Assembly (NCBI GenBank): GCA_030041215.1
Contig: JASHOH010000172.1
Location: 1-64,000, forward strand
Direction: 5' to 3'
DNA from: Candidatus Sulfotelmatobacter sp.
GTDB lineage: Bacteria; Acidobacteriota; Terriglobia; Terriglobales; Acidobacteriaceae
Length of the DNA stretch: 64,000 bases
The position numbers were made by a program, and so were the translations under genes. Of the stretch, positions 1 to 10,189 are shown piece after piece. Under the pieces are notes generated by a model, which made no database searches, had not been told where the DNA came from, and saw only the letters and a list, made by a program, of their open reading frames with translations. Every line of letters starts with the position of its first letter. Within the stretch, counting starts at the first letter, position 1.

Positions 1-1077
1 ATCGTGCGGTCCCGGCGCGGCCTCCGGGTGATATTGCACGCTGAAGAGCGGCAGATTGCGATGCCGCAGGCCCTCAAGCGTCTGATCGTTCAAATCGACG
101 TGCGTCAGTTCGACCTCGCTGTCGGGCAGCGAATGCGGGTTAACTGCGAAATTGTGATTGTGCGCCGTGATCTCGATCTTTCCGGTCTTAAGCTGCTTTA
201 CCGGATGATTTCCGCCATGGTGTCCAAACTTCAGCTTGAAGGTTTTTCCGCCCAGCGCAATTCCTGTCAGCTGATGCCCCAGGCAAATTCCGAAGATCGG
301 CTGCCGTCCCATCAAGCGGCGAATGGAATCGACCGCGTAAGTGCAGGGCTCCGGATCGCCCGGTCCGTTCGACAAGAAAACTCCATCGGGCTTCAATCCG
401 AGCACGTCCTCCGCTGGAGTCTGCGCCGGAACGACCGTCACTTTGCATCCCTCGCCGCGCAGCTTGCGCAGAATGTTCTGCTTGATGCCGAAGTCGTACG
501 CGACCACATGAAACCGCGCCGGCTCATCTTTTACTCCGACCACCGCGACCGGCTCGTGCGAGCGCTCACCCACTTCCCACACATACGATCGCTTGGTGCT
601 GACCTCCTTGGCCAGGTCTGTCCCATCCATCTTCGGAATCGAGCGCGCCTTGGCAACAAGCCTTTCCGCATCAGTCTCAATCGTAGAAATCACGCCGCGC
701 ATCACGCCGTGATCGCGCAAATGCCGCACCAGCGCGCGCGAATCGATATCGGAGAGAACTGGAACTTTGAACTGTTCCAGATATTCTTCCGCTACCTGCT
801 GCGAGCGCCAATTCGAGCTGACGCGCGAGAACTCGCGCACGATCAGGCCCTCGATCCAGGGACGCGTGGCTTCGTTGTCGTCGGGATTGGTGCCGTAATT
901 TCCGATTTCCGGATTGGTCAGAACGACGATCTGCCCGGAGTACGAAGGGTCGGTGAAAATTTCCTGGTAGCCGGTGATGGAAGTATTAAAAACGACTTCG
1001 CCGTAGCACTCGCCTTTGGCGCCGTAACCTTTGCCTCGGAAGACCCTGCCGTCTTCCAGCGCAAGGATAGCCTGCAT
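1..1077 (-). CDS. carA: Carbamoyl-phosphate synthase small subunit (partial, runs off left edge)
   Basis: This is the glutaminase subunit of carbamoyl-phosphate synthase. It hydrolyses glutamine and passes ammonia to CarB, giving carbamoyl phosphate for arginine and pyrimidine synthesis in the cytoplasm. The ORF track shows only plus-strand shadows here because the real gene has no stop inside the window. The minus strand reads [15 protein letters not shown] at its start, then the CPSase small-chain domain, then a class I glutamine amidotransferase domain with the nucleophile motif GICLGHQ, the HNHNF segment and the catalytic YHPE near the edge. 359 codons are present and the family is about 370-385 residues, so only a short C-terminal tail is missing. 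The ATG at 1077 has GGAGCAGG just upstream. CarB is not in the window. Confidence 0.96.
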   Translation of the reverse strand, partial: MQAILALEDGRVFRGKGYGAKGECYGEVVFNTSITGYQEIFTDPSYSGQIVVLTNPEIGNYGTNPDDNEATRPWIEGLIVREFSRVSSNWRSQQVAEEYLEQFKVPVLSDIDSRALVRHLRDHGVMRGVISTIETDAERLVAKARSIPKMDGTDLAKEVSTKRSYVWEVGERSHEPVAVVGVKDEPARFHVVAYDFGIKQNILRKLRGEGCKVTVVPAQTPAEDVLGLKPDGVFLSNGPGDPEPCTYAVDSIRRLMGRQPIFGICLGHQLTGIALGGKTFKLKFGHHGGNHPVKQLKTGKIEITAHNHNFAVNPHSLPDSEVELTHVDLNDQTLEGLRHRNLPLFSVQYHPEAAPGPHD

Positions 1078-1245
1078 TCCTGCTCCAATACGTGGATTTC
1101 ATAGATTTTATCAGTGATTGCATTAACGACCAAGCGTGAATCGACACGAATGTGTGGAAATCTCGCTTTGAACCGCCTCGAATGCTGAGTTCGGGCGATG
1201 CGAGGATTAGCTGAAGTGTCTGGGCGCCCGCTAACCCTTCGAAAA

Positions 1246-2346
1246 TTACTGCACCATCGCAGGCAAAATGTAGTTTGTGAGCAACCTTTCAGTCTGCTCG
1301 TGCATATCCGGCATGCCGTAATAGGTACTAGTGATGACCACGCACATGTTTAGCTCCGGAAAAATCACTACTTTGTTGCCGCCATTTCCGCTCATGAAAG
1401 CGGCGGAATAGCCCTTTCCTCCCGACATAAACGACTTTAGCCACCAGAGGTAACCGTACTCGGTTTGGTCGTCAATTCGAGCATGCGGGGTGGTGGATGC
1501 CTTCACCCAAGCCTCACTCACGATGCGCCGCCTTTCCCAGAGTCCGCCATCAAGATAAAGCTGCGCGAGTTTTAACAGATCACGGCTGGTTAGCCGCAGG
1601 CCTCCTCCGGTCTGCGGGATATTCAGCGGCGAATAGACCCACTGCTCATCGGTGATCCCCAGCGGTTCAAAAAGTTTTTTCTGCGCAGAATGATCGGTGC
1701 GCTCACCGGTGACTTTCTCGAGCACTTCGCTCAGCGTGAACACTCCACCGGTGCAATAGCTGAAGTCGCGCCCGTAAGGGAGTTCTTCGGGATGCTCGCC
1801 CACATGCATTCGCCCGCGTATCGGGAGATCGAGAATGAACTGCGCCCAGTCCTCAATCAGATACATGCGGTTTTCGTTGCCGCGGGAGGCATCATTCCAG
1901 TCGTCGCATTCAAGGGAGGAAGACATGGTCAGGAAATCTTCCACCGTGATTTGATCTTTTCTGGGATCGGGGTTCTTCAGCTTTTTCGCATGTTCAGGCA
2001 ACAAGGCCAGAATTCGCGCGTCTACACCGCTCAGTTTTTTCTCGTCGATCGCGATGCCCACAAGAATGTCGGTAATGCTTTTCGTCGCCGAGCGCGTGTC
2101 ACGGAGCGTGGTGACCTCACCGTCGAAATAGCCTTCGTAGACGAGCTTGCCGTTCTTCGAAATTAGCACGCTGCCGATTTTCTTGAATTCTCCGGACCGG
2201 ATTGCCCTCTGCATTTCCTGCAGCCGAGGCAGGACTGCGGTTTGATCTGGTGTCGCGCCGTGCTTTGTCAAACTCGACGGGTTTTGCGCAAGTGCTTCCC
2301 AGCCACAGAGCAAAAGCCCAAGCAGAGCAATCATCCGAAATTTCAC
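1246..2346 (-). CDS. Exported serine hydrolase of the beta-lactamase (class C / penicillin-binding) family
   Basis: A 366-residue serine hydrolase of the PF00144 type. The N-terminus is a signal peptide (about residues 1-21, ending EALAQ), so the protein is probably periplasmic or outside the cell. The nucleophile motif SxxK is S86-A-T-K89. A Tyr-containing second motif is seen as FSYCTGG, and a late Gly-rich GNGGNK segment fits the third active-site strand. Family members are esterases, peptidases or beta-lactamase relatives, and the substrate cannot be told from sequence. The start in the track is a GTG; an ATG lies three codons further in and would still keep a signal peptide. It lies downstream of lepB on the same strand, about 90 bases away, so joint transcription is possible. 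It is not evidence for antibiotic resistance. Confidence 0.85.
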   Translation of the reverse strand: MKFRMIALLGLLLCGWEALAQNPSSLTKHGATPDQTAVLPRLQEMQRAIRSGEFKKIGSVLISKNGKLVYEGYFDGEVTTLRDTRSATKSITDILVGIAIDEKKLSGVDARILALLPEHAKKLKNPDPRKDQITVEDFLTMSSSLECDDWNDASRGNENRMYLIEDWAQFILDLPIRGRMHVGEHPEELPYGRDFSYCTGGVFTLSEVLEKVTGERTDHSAQKKLFEPLGITDEQWVYSPLNIPQTGGGLRLTSRDLLKLAQLYLDGGLWERRRIVSEAWVKASTTPHARIDDQTEYGYLWWLKSFMSGGKGYSAAFMSGNGGNKVVIFPELNMCVVITSTYYGMPDMHEQTERLLTNYILPAMVQ

Positions 2347-2437
2347 GGGAGCCCCTGGAACTAGGTGTCAGACGGACAAACGTCAAGAAAGTTTTGCGGA
2401 ATCGGTACAAAAAGACTGCCTGGGTGGGATTGCCTGC

Positions 2438-3052
2438 CTATCTGACGCGGCCTACCTTATCCATCGGCCAGTACCCAAACACGGCCTTGCCGTAAATATA
2501 GCTCTGATTGACCGGGCCAAAATCGCGGCTGTCATTGGACATCGACCGATGATCCCCGAGCAGAAAATAGCACTGCGGAGGCACCACTGTCTCTGGATAC
2601 GACCGCGCGTCTGCATACGCCGGAGGAACGTAATCTTCATCCAGCGCCAGGCCGTTTACATACACCTGCCCGCCATCGATGCGAATCCGGTCGCCTTCCA
2701 ATCCTATGACTCGCTTGATGTAGCTCTTAGAAGGGTCGCGCGGATAGCGGAACACCACCACATCCCCACGCGAAATCGGCTCCAGCCGGTAGACAAACTT
2801 ATTGACGAAAATCCGCTCCTGATCTTCGAGCGAGGGCATCATGCTGGTGCCCTCAACCTTTACCGGCTGATAAATGAAGATGATGATGAAGGCCGAGATC
2901 GCGACCGAAAGAATCAGATCGCGCAGCCACACCGCCAGTGCCGGACGCAACCGAGCCTTTGAGTCACCCCCCGGGGACGAAACCGAGCTTGGCCCGGCGG
3001 GCAGACCCGCAGAGGAGTTATTGGCAGGCGCTGTTAGTGGCGTCTCGGCCAT
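2438..3052 (-). CDS. lepB: Signal peptidase I
   Basis: Type I signal peptidase removes signal peptides from proteins exported by Sec at the outer face of the inner membrane. The 204-residue protein has a Pro/Ser-rich cytoplasmic start, one membrane segment (about residues 44-61) and then the conserved boxes. The catalytic Ser is S70 in GTSMMPSL and the general-base Lys is K113 in SYIKRVIG. Box E reads LGDHRSMSNDSRDFGPV. All essential residues are present and the length suits a minimal LepB. The ATG at 3052 opens the frame. Its presence near secA is thematically consistent, but other genes separate them and they are not one operon. Confidence 0.95.
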   Translation of the reverse strand: MAETPLTAPANNSSAGLPAGPSSVSSPGGDSKARLRPALAVWLRDLILSVAISAFIIIFIYQPVKVEGTSMMPSLEDQERIFVNKFVYRLEPISRGDVVVFRYPRDPSKSYIKRVIGLEGDRIRIDGGQVYVNGLALDEDYVPPAYADARSYPETVVPPQCYFLLGDHRSMSNDSRDFGPVNQSYIYGKAVFGYWPMDKVGRVR

Positions 3053-3188
3053 AAGCCTGTTCTATTGTATACAGATTATTTCTAGATGCCAGCAGTTGCA
3101 TGTGCGCCTGTGCACAGCCTTTTGTGTTTCCTTACGCTACCCTGCCTCTCGGAAGCAGGATAAAATCGAAATACCCTGGGGAGAACTC

Positions 3189-3680
3189 ATGAAACGATCC
3201 AGCCTGCTCGGAAGCACGCTCGTCCATCGCACCTTTACTCTCGTTTTTCTGCTGGCTGTAACCCTGAGCATGTCCGCTCAATGGATGAATCAGGATTCGG
3301 AAGAAGAAGGGGGCATTCCCGCCTACAATGCCGGTCCGCCGCCGAAGGGCACGAAGCTGCCTGCAATTGTCACCAAAGCCGATCTATGGGGACCCGACGC
3401 ACAGTATCCTTACCAAACCCACGCATATGAACTGGCCGCTAAGATTCCCACCATTCTGCATCAGCAACCTTGTTATTGCTACTGCCAGCGCATCGGCCAC
3501 AACAGCCTGCACAGTTGCTTCGAGAACACGCACGGCGCGCGCTGCTCCACCTGCCTCAAGGAACTTTACTATTCCTATCAGCAGAGCAAGAAAGGCAAGA
3601 CAGCATCTCAGATTCGCGCCGGCATTATTCGCGGTGAGTACAAGACAATCGATCTGCAAACTGCCGCCACGATCAACTAG
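3189..3680 (+). CDS. Exported cysteine-rich protein, PCYCGC-motif-like
   Basis: I place the start at ATG 3189, preceded by GGGGAGA at good spacing, rather than at the longer ORF in the track; this gives 163 residues. The N-terminus is a signal peptide (hydrophobic stretch FTLVFLLAVTLSMSAQ). The mature part has a cluster of cysteines: PCYCYCQRIGHNSLHSC followed about ten residues later by CSTCLKE. The first part resembles the PCYCGC-motif family of exported proteins of unknown function. The Cys/His spacing suggests binding of a metal, cluster or haem, or a redox role, but the sequence does not decide between them. The gene is divergent from lepB and the two share a 136-base upstream region. 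Confidence 0.75.
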   Translation: MKRSSLLGSTLVHRTFTLVFLLAVTLSMSAQWMNQDSEEEGGIPAYNAGPPPKGTKLPAIVTKADLWGPDAQYPYQTHAYELAAKIPTILHQQPCYCYCQRIGHNSLHSCFENTHGARCSTCLKELYYSYQQSKKGKTASQIRAGIIRGEYKTIDLQTAATIN

Positions 3681-3895
3681 TCGAGAGCCGCCAGTCACGA
3701 GCAAGGCAACACACCCGCGTTCCTCGAGCGCACACTCAAGAGCTTTACAACTTGCAACTCGGTTACCGGCAACTCGCTTCGCAACTCGGGACCAATTGCT
3801 CTCTACCCGCTCTTTAAGCGATACTTGTTGTTCGGCTCTTGCGCTTTCAGGAGCCCAGGAGCTCCATCACGACCACCTCAGGTAAAATCCTTCAT
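3681..3895. other. Intergenic stretch, no feature recognised
   Basis: The 215 bases between the Cys-rich exported protein gene and the TPR gene show no convincing ORF, hairpin with a T-run, or repeat. The longer ORF extensions across it in the track start without Shine-Dalgarno sequences. Confidence 0.5.
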
Positions 3896-4468
3896 ATGGC
3901 TCAAAAAGCTAATCCCAAGAAGGGGTCTGTCAGCGACGATCCGCGCTACACGCAGGCCCTGCAAAACTATGAAGCCGGCCTGCGGGCTTTGCAGGAACAC
4001 AAGTTTGAAAAGGCGAAGCCTCTGTTTGAAAAGGTGCTGGCTGGTCCCAGCAAAGAGCTGTGCGACCGCGCCATGGTCCATCTCAACATCTGCGACCAGC
4101 ATCTGGAGCGTTCTACTACGCAGCAGTTCAAGACCATCGAGGAACACTATGACTATGCCGTCTCGCTGATGAACGTGGGCGACTACGTCTCTGCACGCGA
4201 GCACATTGAAAAACTGCTCAAGCAGGCGCCCAAGACCGATTTCGTCATCTATGGTCTGGCTGCGCTCGACTGCCTCACCGGCCACGTCGAAGATTCGCTC
4301 AAGCATCTGGATGAAGCGTTGCGGCTCAATACGAACCTGCGTTACCAGGCGCGGAACGACTCCGACTTCCACAATCTCGCGGAAGATCCGAGATTCACCG
4401 AGCTTCTGTATCCGGATCCCTCGGCCGACGCGTCGGACGAGTCGTCTTTTCGGGAAGAGCAATACTGA
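3896..4468 (+). CDS. TPR-repeat protein of unknown function
   Basis: A 190-residue soluble protein, taken from ATG 3896 (MAQKANPKKG) because the 19 upstream codons in the track look non-coding. It has no signal peptide. Helical pairs spaced about 34 residues apart with TPR-like signatures are visible, for example EAGLRALQEHKFEKAKPLFEK, the HYDYAVSLMNVGDYVSAREH unit, and a third around LAALDCLTGHVEDSLKHLDE. Such repeats are protein-binding scaffolds. The tail is acidic (DPSADASDESSFREEQY). The partner is unknown. The neighbouring genes give no functional hint. Confidence 0.75.
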   Translation: MAQKANPKKGSVSDDPRYTQALQNYEAGLRALQEHKFEKAKPLFEKVLAGPSKELCDRAMVHLNICDQHLERSTTQQFKTIEEHYDYAVSLMNVGDYVSAREHIEKLLKQAPKTDFVIYGLAALDCLTGHVEDSLKHLDEALRLNTNLRYQARNDSDFHNLAEDPRFTELLYPDPSADASDESSFREEQY

Positions 4469-4535
4469 ATTCGAAGGAACATCGGACTCTCTCCAGGCTG
4501 TGAGAAGGCGCGAGGCCGCCGGAGTCTGGGACCTT

Positions 4536-5285
4536 TCAGACGAGGACCGTTCCCCCGTCGACCACGAGAATCTGCCCGGTGCTGAATCCTTCGAGCATCA
4601 AAAACACATAGGCCTGCGCTATATCGTCGGGCTCGCCGACCCGGCCGACAGGCAGACTCTTGCCGACGCTCTCAAAAAGGTGCTCGCGCTCTTCTGCGTT
4701 CATGTTCTGCCAGAGGTTCGTCCGAACGACTCCAGGAGACACGGCGTTGACACGTATTGGAGCTAACTCGACGGCCAGAGCGCGTGTTAAGGCTTCGATC
4801 GTTCCGCACACGCTCGCGGCCACGGTCCATCCCTTCTGCGGGCGCCGGCTCGCGATTCCGGTTGTAAGCGCAATCGAGCCATCCTTGCGGATGTGCGGGC
4901 TTCCGTACTTGACCGCAGCCAGCGCAGCCCAATAGCGCAACTCAAAAACACGGCGGGCTTGGGCAAGCTCCGTGGCTGCAAGCACATTTAATTGCAAGGC
5001 ATCGCCGGCGGTGAAGACCAAATGATCGAAATGACCGATTTTCTGAAAGAAGTTTTGAATGTCACGCTCATTCGAGAGATCGAGCGTGTGCCCTTCGGCT
5101 TTTCCGTCGAGCATTGCGACCGCTTGCTTAACCCGCTCCGCGTTACTCGACGCGATGATGGCTCGCGCGCCCCTCGCCACAGCCTGTTGCGCCACCGCGA
5201 ACCCGATGCCTGACGACCCGCCGAGCAATACGACTCGTTTCTCTGAAAGCTCCCCGTGATTCTCAATTTGTTGCTTCGGTGTCAT
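4536..5285 (-). CDS. Short-chain dehydrogenase/reductase family protein, atypical active site
   Basis: A 249-residue Rossmann-fold protein. The start is ATG 5285 (MTPKQQIEN), with a GGGGGAG sequence just upstream; the track start is 13 codons longer. The nucleotide-binding motif is GGSSGIG, the acidic residue DLS and the FTAG segment follow, and the C-terminus ends with TGQILVVDGG, typical of classical SDRs. The catalytic Tyr-x-x-x-Lys is not visible: the region that should hold it reads GWTVAASVCGTIEALTRAL, so the Tyr and Lys positions appear to be Ala and Cys. It therefore may not catalyse the usual NAD(P)-linked alcohol/ketone reaction, or may be a known divergent subgroup. The substrate is unknown. 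Confidence 0.85.
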   Translation of the reverse strand: MTPKQQIENHGELSEKRVVLLGGSSGIGFAVAQQAVARGARAIIASSNAERVKQAVAMLDGKAEGHTLDLSNERDIQNFFQKIGHFDHLVFTAGDALQLNVLAATELAQARRVFELRYWAALAAVKYGSPHIRKDGSIALTTGIASRRPQKGWTVAASVCGTIEALTRALAVELAPIRVNAVSPGVVRTNLWQNMNAEEREHLFESVGKSLPVGRVGEPDDIAQAYVFLMLEGFSTGQILVVDGGTVLV

Positions 5286-5461
5286 CGCGCTCCCCCTTTT
5301 TCTGGCCTGTAAGTCTTTCCACACACCTGTAGATGTTTCTCAGGCAGCATACGGGTGCATAGAGGTCATAGGATGTACGCGTCCAGCCGGGAGCCGCGCT
5401 AGCTGCTGAAAGGAGGGATATGGAATTCCAGGGGCGCATCCACGCTAAAGAAATATCAGCA

Positions 5462-5524
5462 ATATTCGCTCATGCTATAGCTTATAGCGAATATCTATGC
5501 TCGAAATGTTCCCATGAGAACATT
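5462..5524. repeat. Two adjacent inverted repeats in an AT-rich patch
   Basis: The first has 9-base perfect arms ATATTCGCT (5462-5470) and AGCGAATAT (5486-5494) around a centre holding GCTATAGC. The second has 7-base perfect arms AATGTTC (5505-5511) and GAACATT (5518-5524) with a 6-base spacer. The second touches the stop codon of the frameshifted minus-strand gene and could be its transcription end signal, although no long T-run follows. The first could be an operator or a separate hairpin. Confidence 0.5.
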
Positions 5525-6334
5525 AGGGCTTTCGTGCTGGCTGGGCGGGGGCCACGGCATGGGGGCGTCGCGCTTGCAGCAGTCTGGCGCCATCCCGAAT
5601 CAACCACTTCTCCACCAGCGAAGTAACAATCAGGGGATTCTTTGGGTCGCACACAAAACAGTAAGCCTTGTAGTTCAGAGGTATGTTTTTGCTGACGAGC
5701 AGGGTGAAGGCGAAGCCTGGCATAGGAAATTTGTAGACGTGGAGCCCGCCCGCCCGCACACACTTTGGGACATGAGTCAGCCGATCCGCGCCCTTGCCCT
5801 CGCGCACGATGACCCATAGACAGCTGTGCTCAGGAAACCCTGCCTTCCCCAGGAGAAACTGGCGAAACTCTTCCTGGAACGGGCCGAGTTCAACCGGCGT
5901 CGAGCCGTCCTCATTCCAGGGGTAAAGCGATCCTCGCCAATAGATGCTCGCCGCAAAGTACGCAATGTCCGAGACCCGAACCCCGGGAATGCTCGATGCG
6001 TAGTAAATCTTGCTGGGATTTCCTGCGCTCTCCACGTCGGCGGCCCTGGATGCCAACACGCTCGCAAGGGGGAAGGTCCATCACTCCGGCGACAATTAGC
6101 CAGCACCCAGCGCTCGCCACCCCCGCTCAGGCGCCCCTCACATTGCTTGCAAAGCAGATGCTTCTTGAGCTGCTTGGACGTCTGAACGCTGCTGCCGGCG
6201 GTAATGAGGAACGGATCCGGGTTCTTGGCCCCGGCGTCCCGAAGTATCCTGTAGATTCCCTTCGAGAGGAAATGGCTATCCTGCAATTCAGAGTCGGTCC
6301 GCAGGCAAAGTCGACACTGACCGATTACTGACAT
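5523..6334 (-). pseudogene. Frameshifted gene for a protein with an N-terminal CxxC...CxxC zinc-finger-like region
   Basis: Two overlapping minus-strand ORFs (5777-6340 and 5523-6059) read as one protein of about 270 residues if one base is restored near 6080. The first half carries CRLCLRTDSELQDSHFLS and then CKQCEGRLS, a Cys4 pattern with a following His that suggests a zinc site. It stays protein-like up to GERWVLANCRRSDG; the other frame takes over as TFPLASVLASRAADVES and continues to a conserved-looking end (IYYASSIPGV, YFAASIYWRG, FRQFLLGKAGFPE). Restoring one base between the GG and ACCTTC codons joins them. I recognise the general family type, uncharacterised Cys4 proteins, but not a function. 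The start is ATG 6334. It may be a real pseudogene or a sequencing or assembly error. Confidence 0.7.
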
Positions 6335-6343
6335 GGTCAAACG

Positions 6344-9346
<3,003 letters not shown>

Positions 9347-9550
9347 ACTGTGAAATCCTTCAGAGGGCGGGAACTGCCCAGGAATATCTCTTTTAGCCTA
9401 GCATAATTAGATGCATGGGAAAGGGCGGAGAAGCTGGGTCTCCAGATGGTAAAATCAGCGACCTGCCATCGGCAGGCGCGCCAAATCTTGAACAGGTGCA
9501 GCATATCGCGGGTGATCCGGCGTAAAGCTTTCAAGTTATAATCGCTCGCC

Positions 9551-10072
9551 ATGCCAGGGCAACAGCTGCGGTTGGAGCAGTGGGCCAACTTTTATGTGAT
9601 TATGTCGGCGGCAGCTGCGACACTGCTCGGACTATTGTTCGTGGTGATCGCTCTCGCTGCCGAGCGAGGGCGACGCGAGGACGCACCTAAGATTAGGATC
9701 TACCTTACGCCCGTCGTGATCTATTTCAGCAGCGTGCTTCTGATGAGCGCGCTTCTGACTGTTCCCAACCAAACGCCGCTTACGGCCGTCGTTTGCGTCT
9801 GTCTCGAAGGCATCGCCGGCCTGGGTTACTCGGCGTCCCTGGCAGTCAGGCGAGGCACTGAAGAGGCCTTTTACGAACAACGTTCCGACCTTCTCCTCTA
9901 TGTCGTCTTTCCGTTCGCCGGATATGCCCTTATGGTTGCTGGCGGCCTGTTGTTGCTTCGAAGGCCCTCAGTCGGCCTTAACTTGGTGGCCGCCGCGATG
10001 CTCGTGCTGCTCGGCATCGCGATCCGAAACTCGTGGGCGATTGCAACCACAATCGTATCATCGCAGGACTGA
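9551..10072 (+). CDS. Hypothetical integral membrane protein
   Basis: A 173-residue protein with about five hydrophobic segments: near residues 13-36 (MSAAAATLLGLLFVVIAL), 50-68, 75-96, 115-135 and 140-160. Short charged loops lie between, for example AERGRREDAPK. No enzymatic or transport motif is visible, and I do not recognise a family. A TATAAT sequence (9537-9542) lies only eight bases before the ATG, so it cannot be a normal -10 for this start unless the transcript is nearly leaderless. The gene lies between divergent secA and the acyl-activating fusion gene on the same strand. Confidence 0.6.
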   Translation: MPGQQLRLEQWANFYVIMSAAAATLLGLLFVVIALAAERGRREDAPKIRIYLTPVVIYFSSVLLMSALLTVPNQTPLTAVVCVCLEGIAGLGYSASLAVRRGTEEAFYEQRSDLLLYVVFPFAGYALMVAGGLLLLRRPSVGLNLVAAAMLVLLGIAIRNSWAIATTIVSSQD

Positions 10073-10189
10073 GACTGCGCCCCGGTGATTATTTCTTCGA
10101 ACCAGACAGCTCGACAGGAAAGAAGTATTCTGATCTCTCGGCGCACCACGGCGGTGAATGCGTTTTTTGGTGTATATTCCCCTCGACCC

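Noticed and set aside
4-1104. Plus-strand ORF of 366 codons at the left edge
   Set aside because: It is the shadow of carA, whose minus-strand reading has the full set of carbamoyl-phosphate synthase motifs.
1246-2346. Antibiotic-resistance beta-lactamase
   Set aside because: The fold family is right, but most members with this layout are esterases or peptidases, and nothing points to beta-lactam hydrolysis.
5505-5524. LexA box
   Set aside because: The arms are GTTC...GAAC, not the GAAC-N4-GTTC or GTTC-N7-GTTC forms, and no SOS gene is adjacent.
5420-5626. 68-codon ORF with a strong AAAGGAGG sequence before ATG 5420
   Set aside because: The ribosome site is good, but the ORF runs through two inverted repeats and into the antisense of the frameshifted gene, and the product has no protein-like pattern. 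Kept as a weak possibility only.
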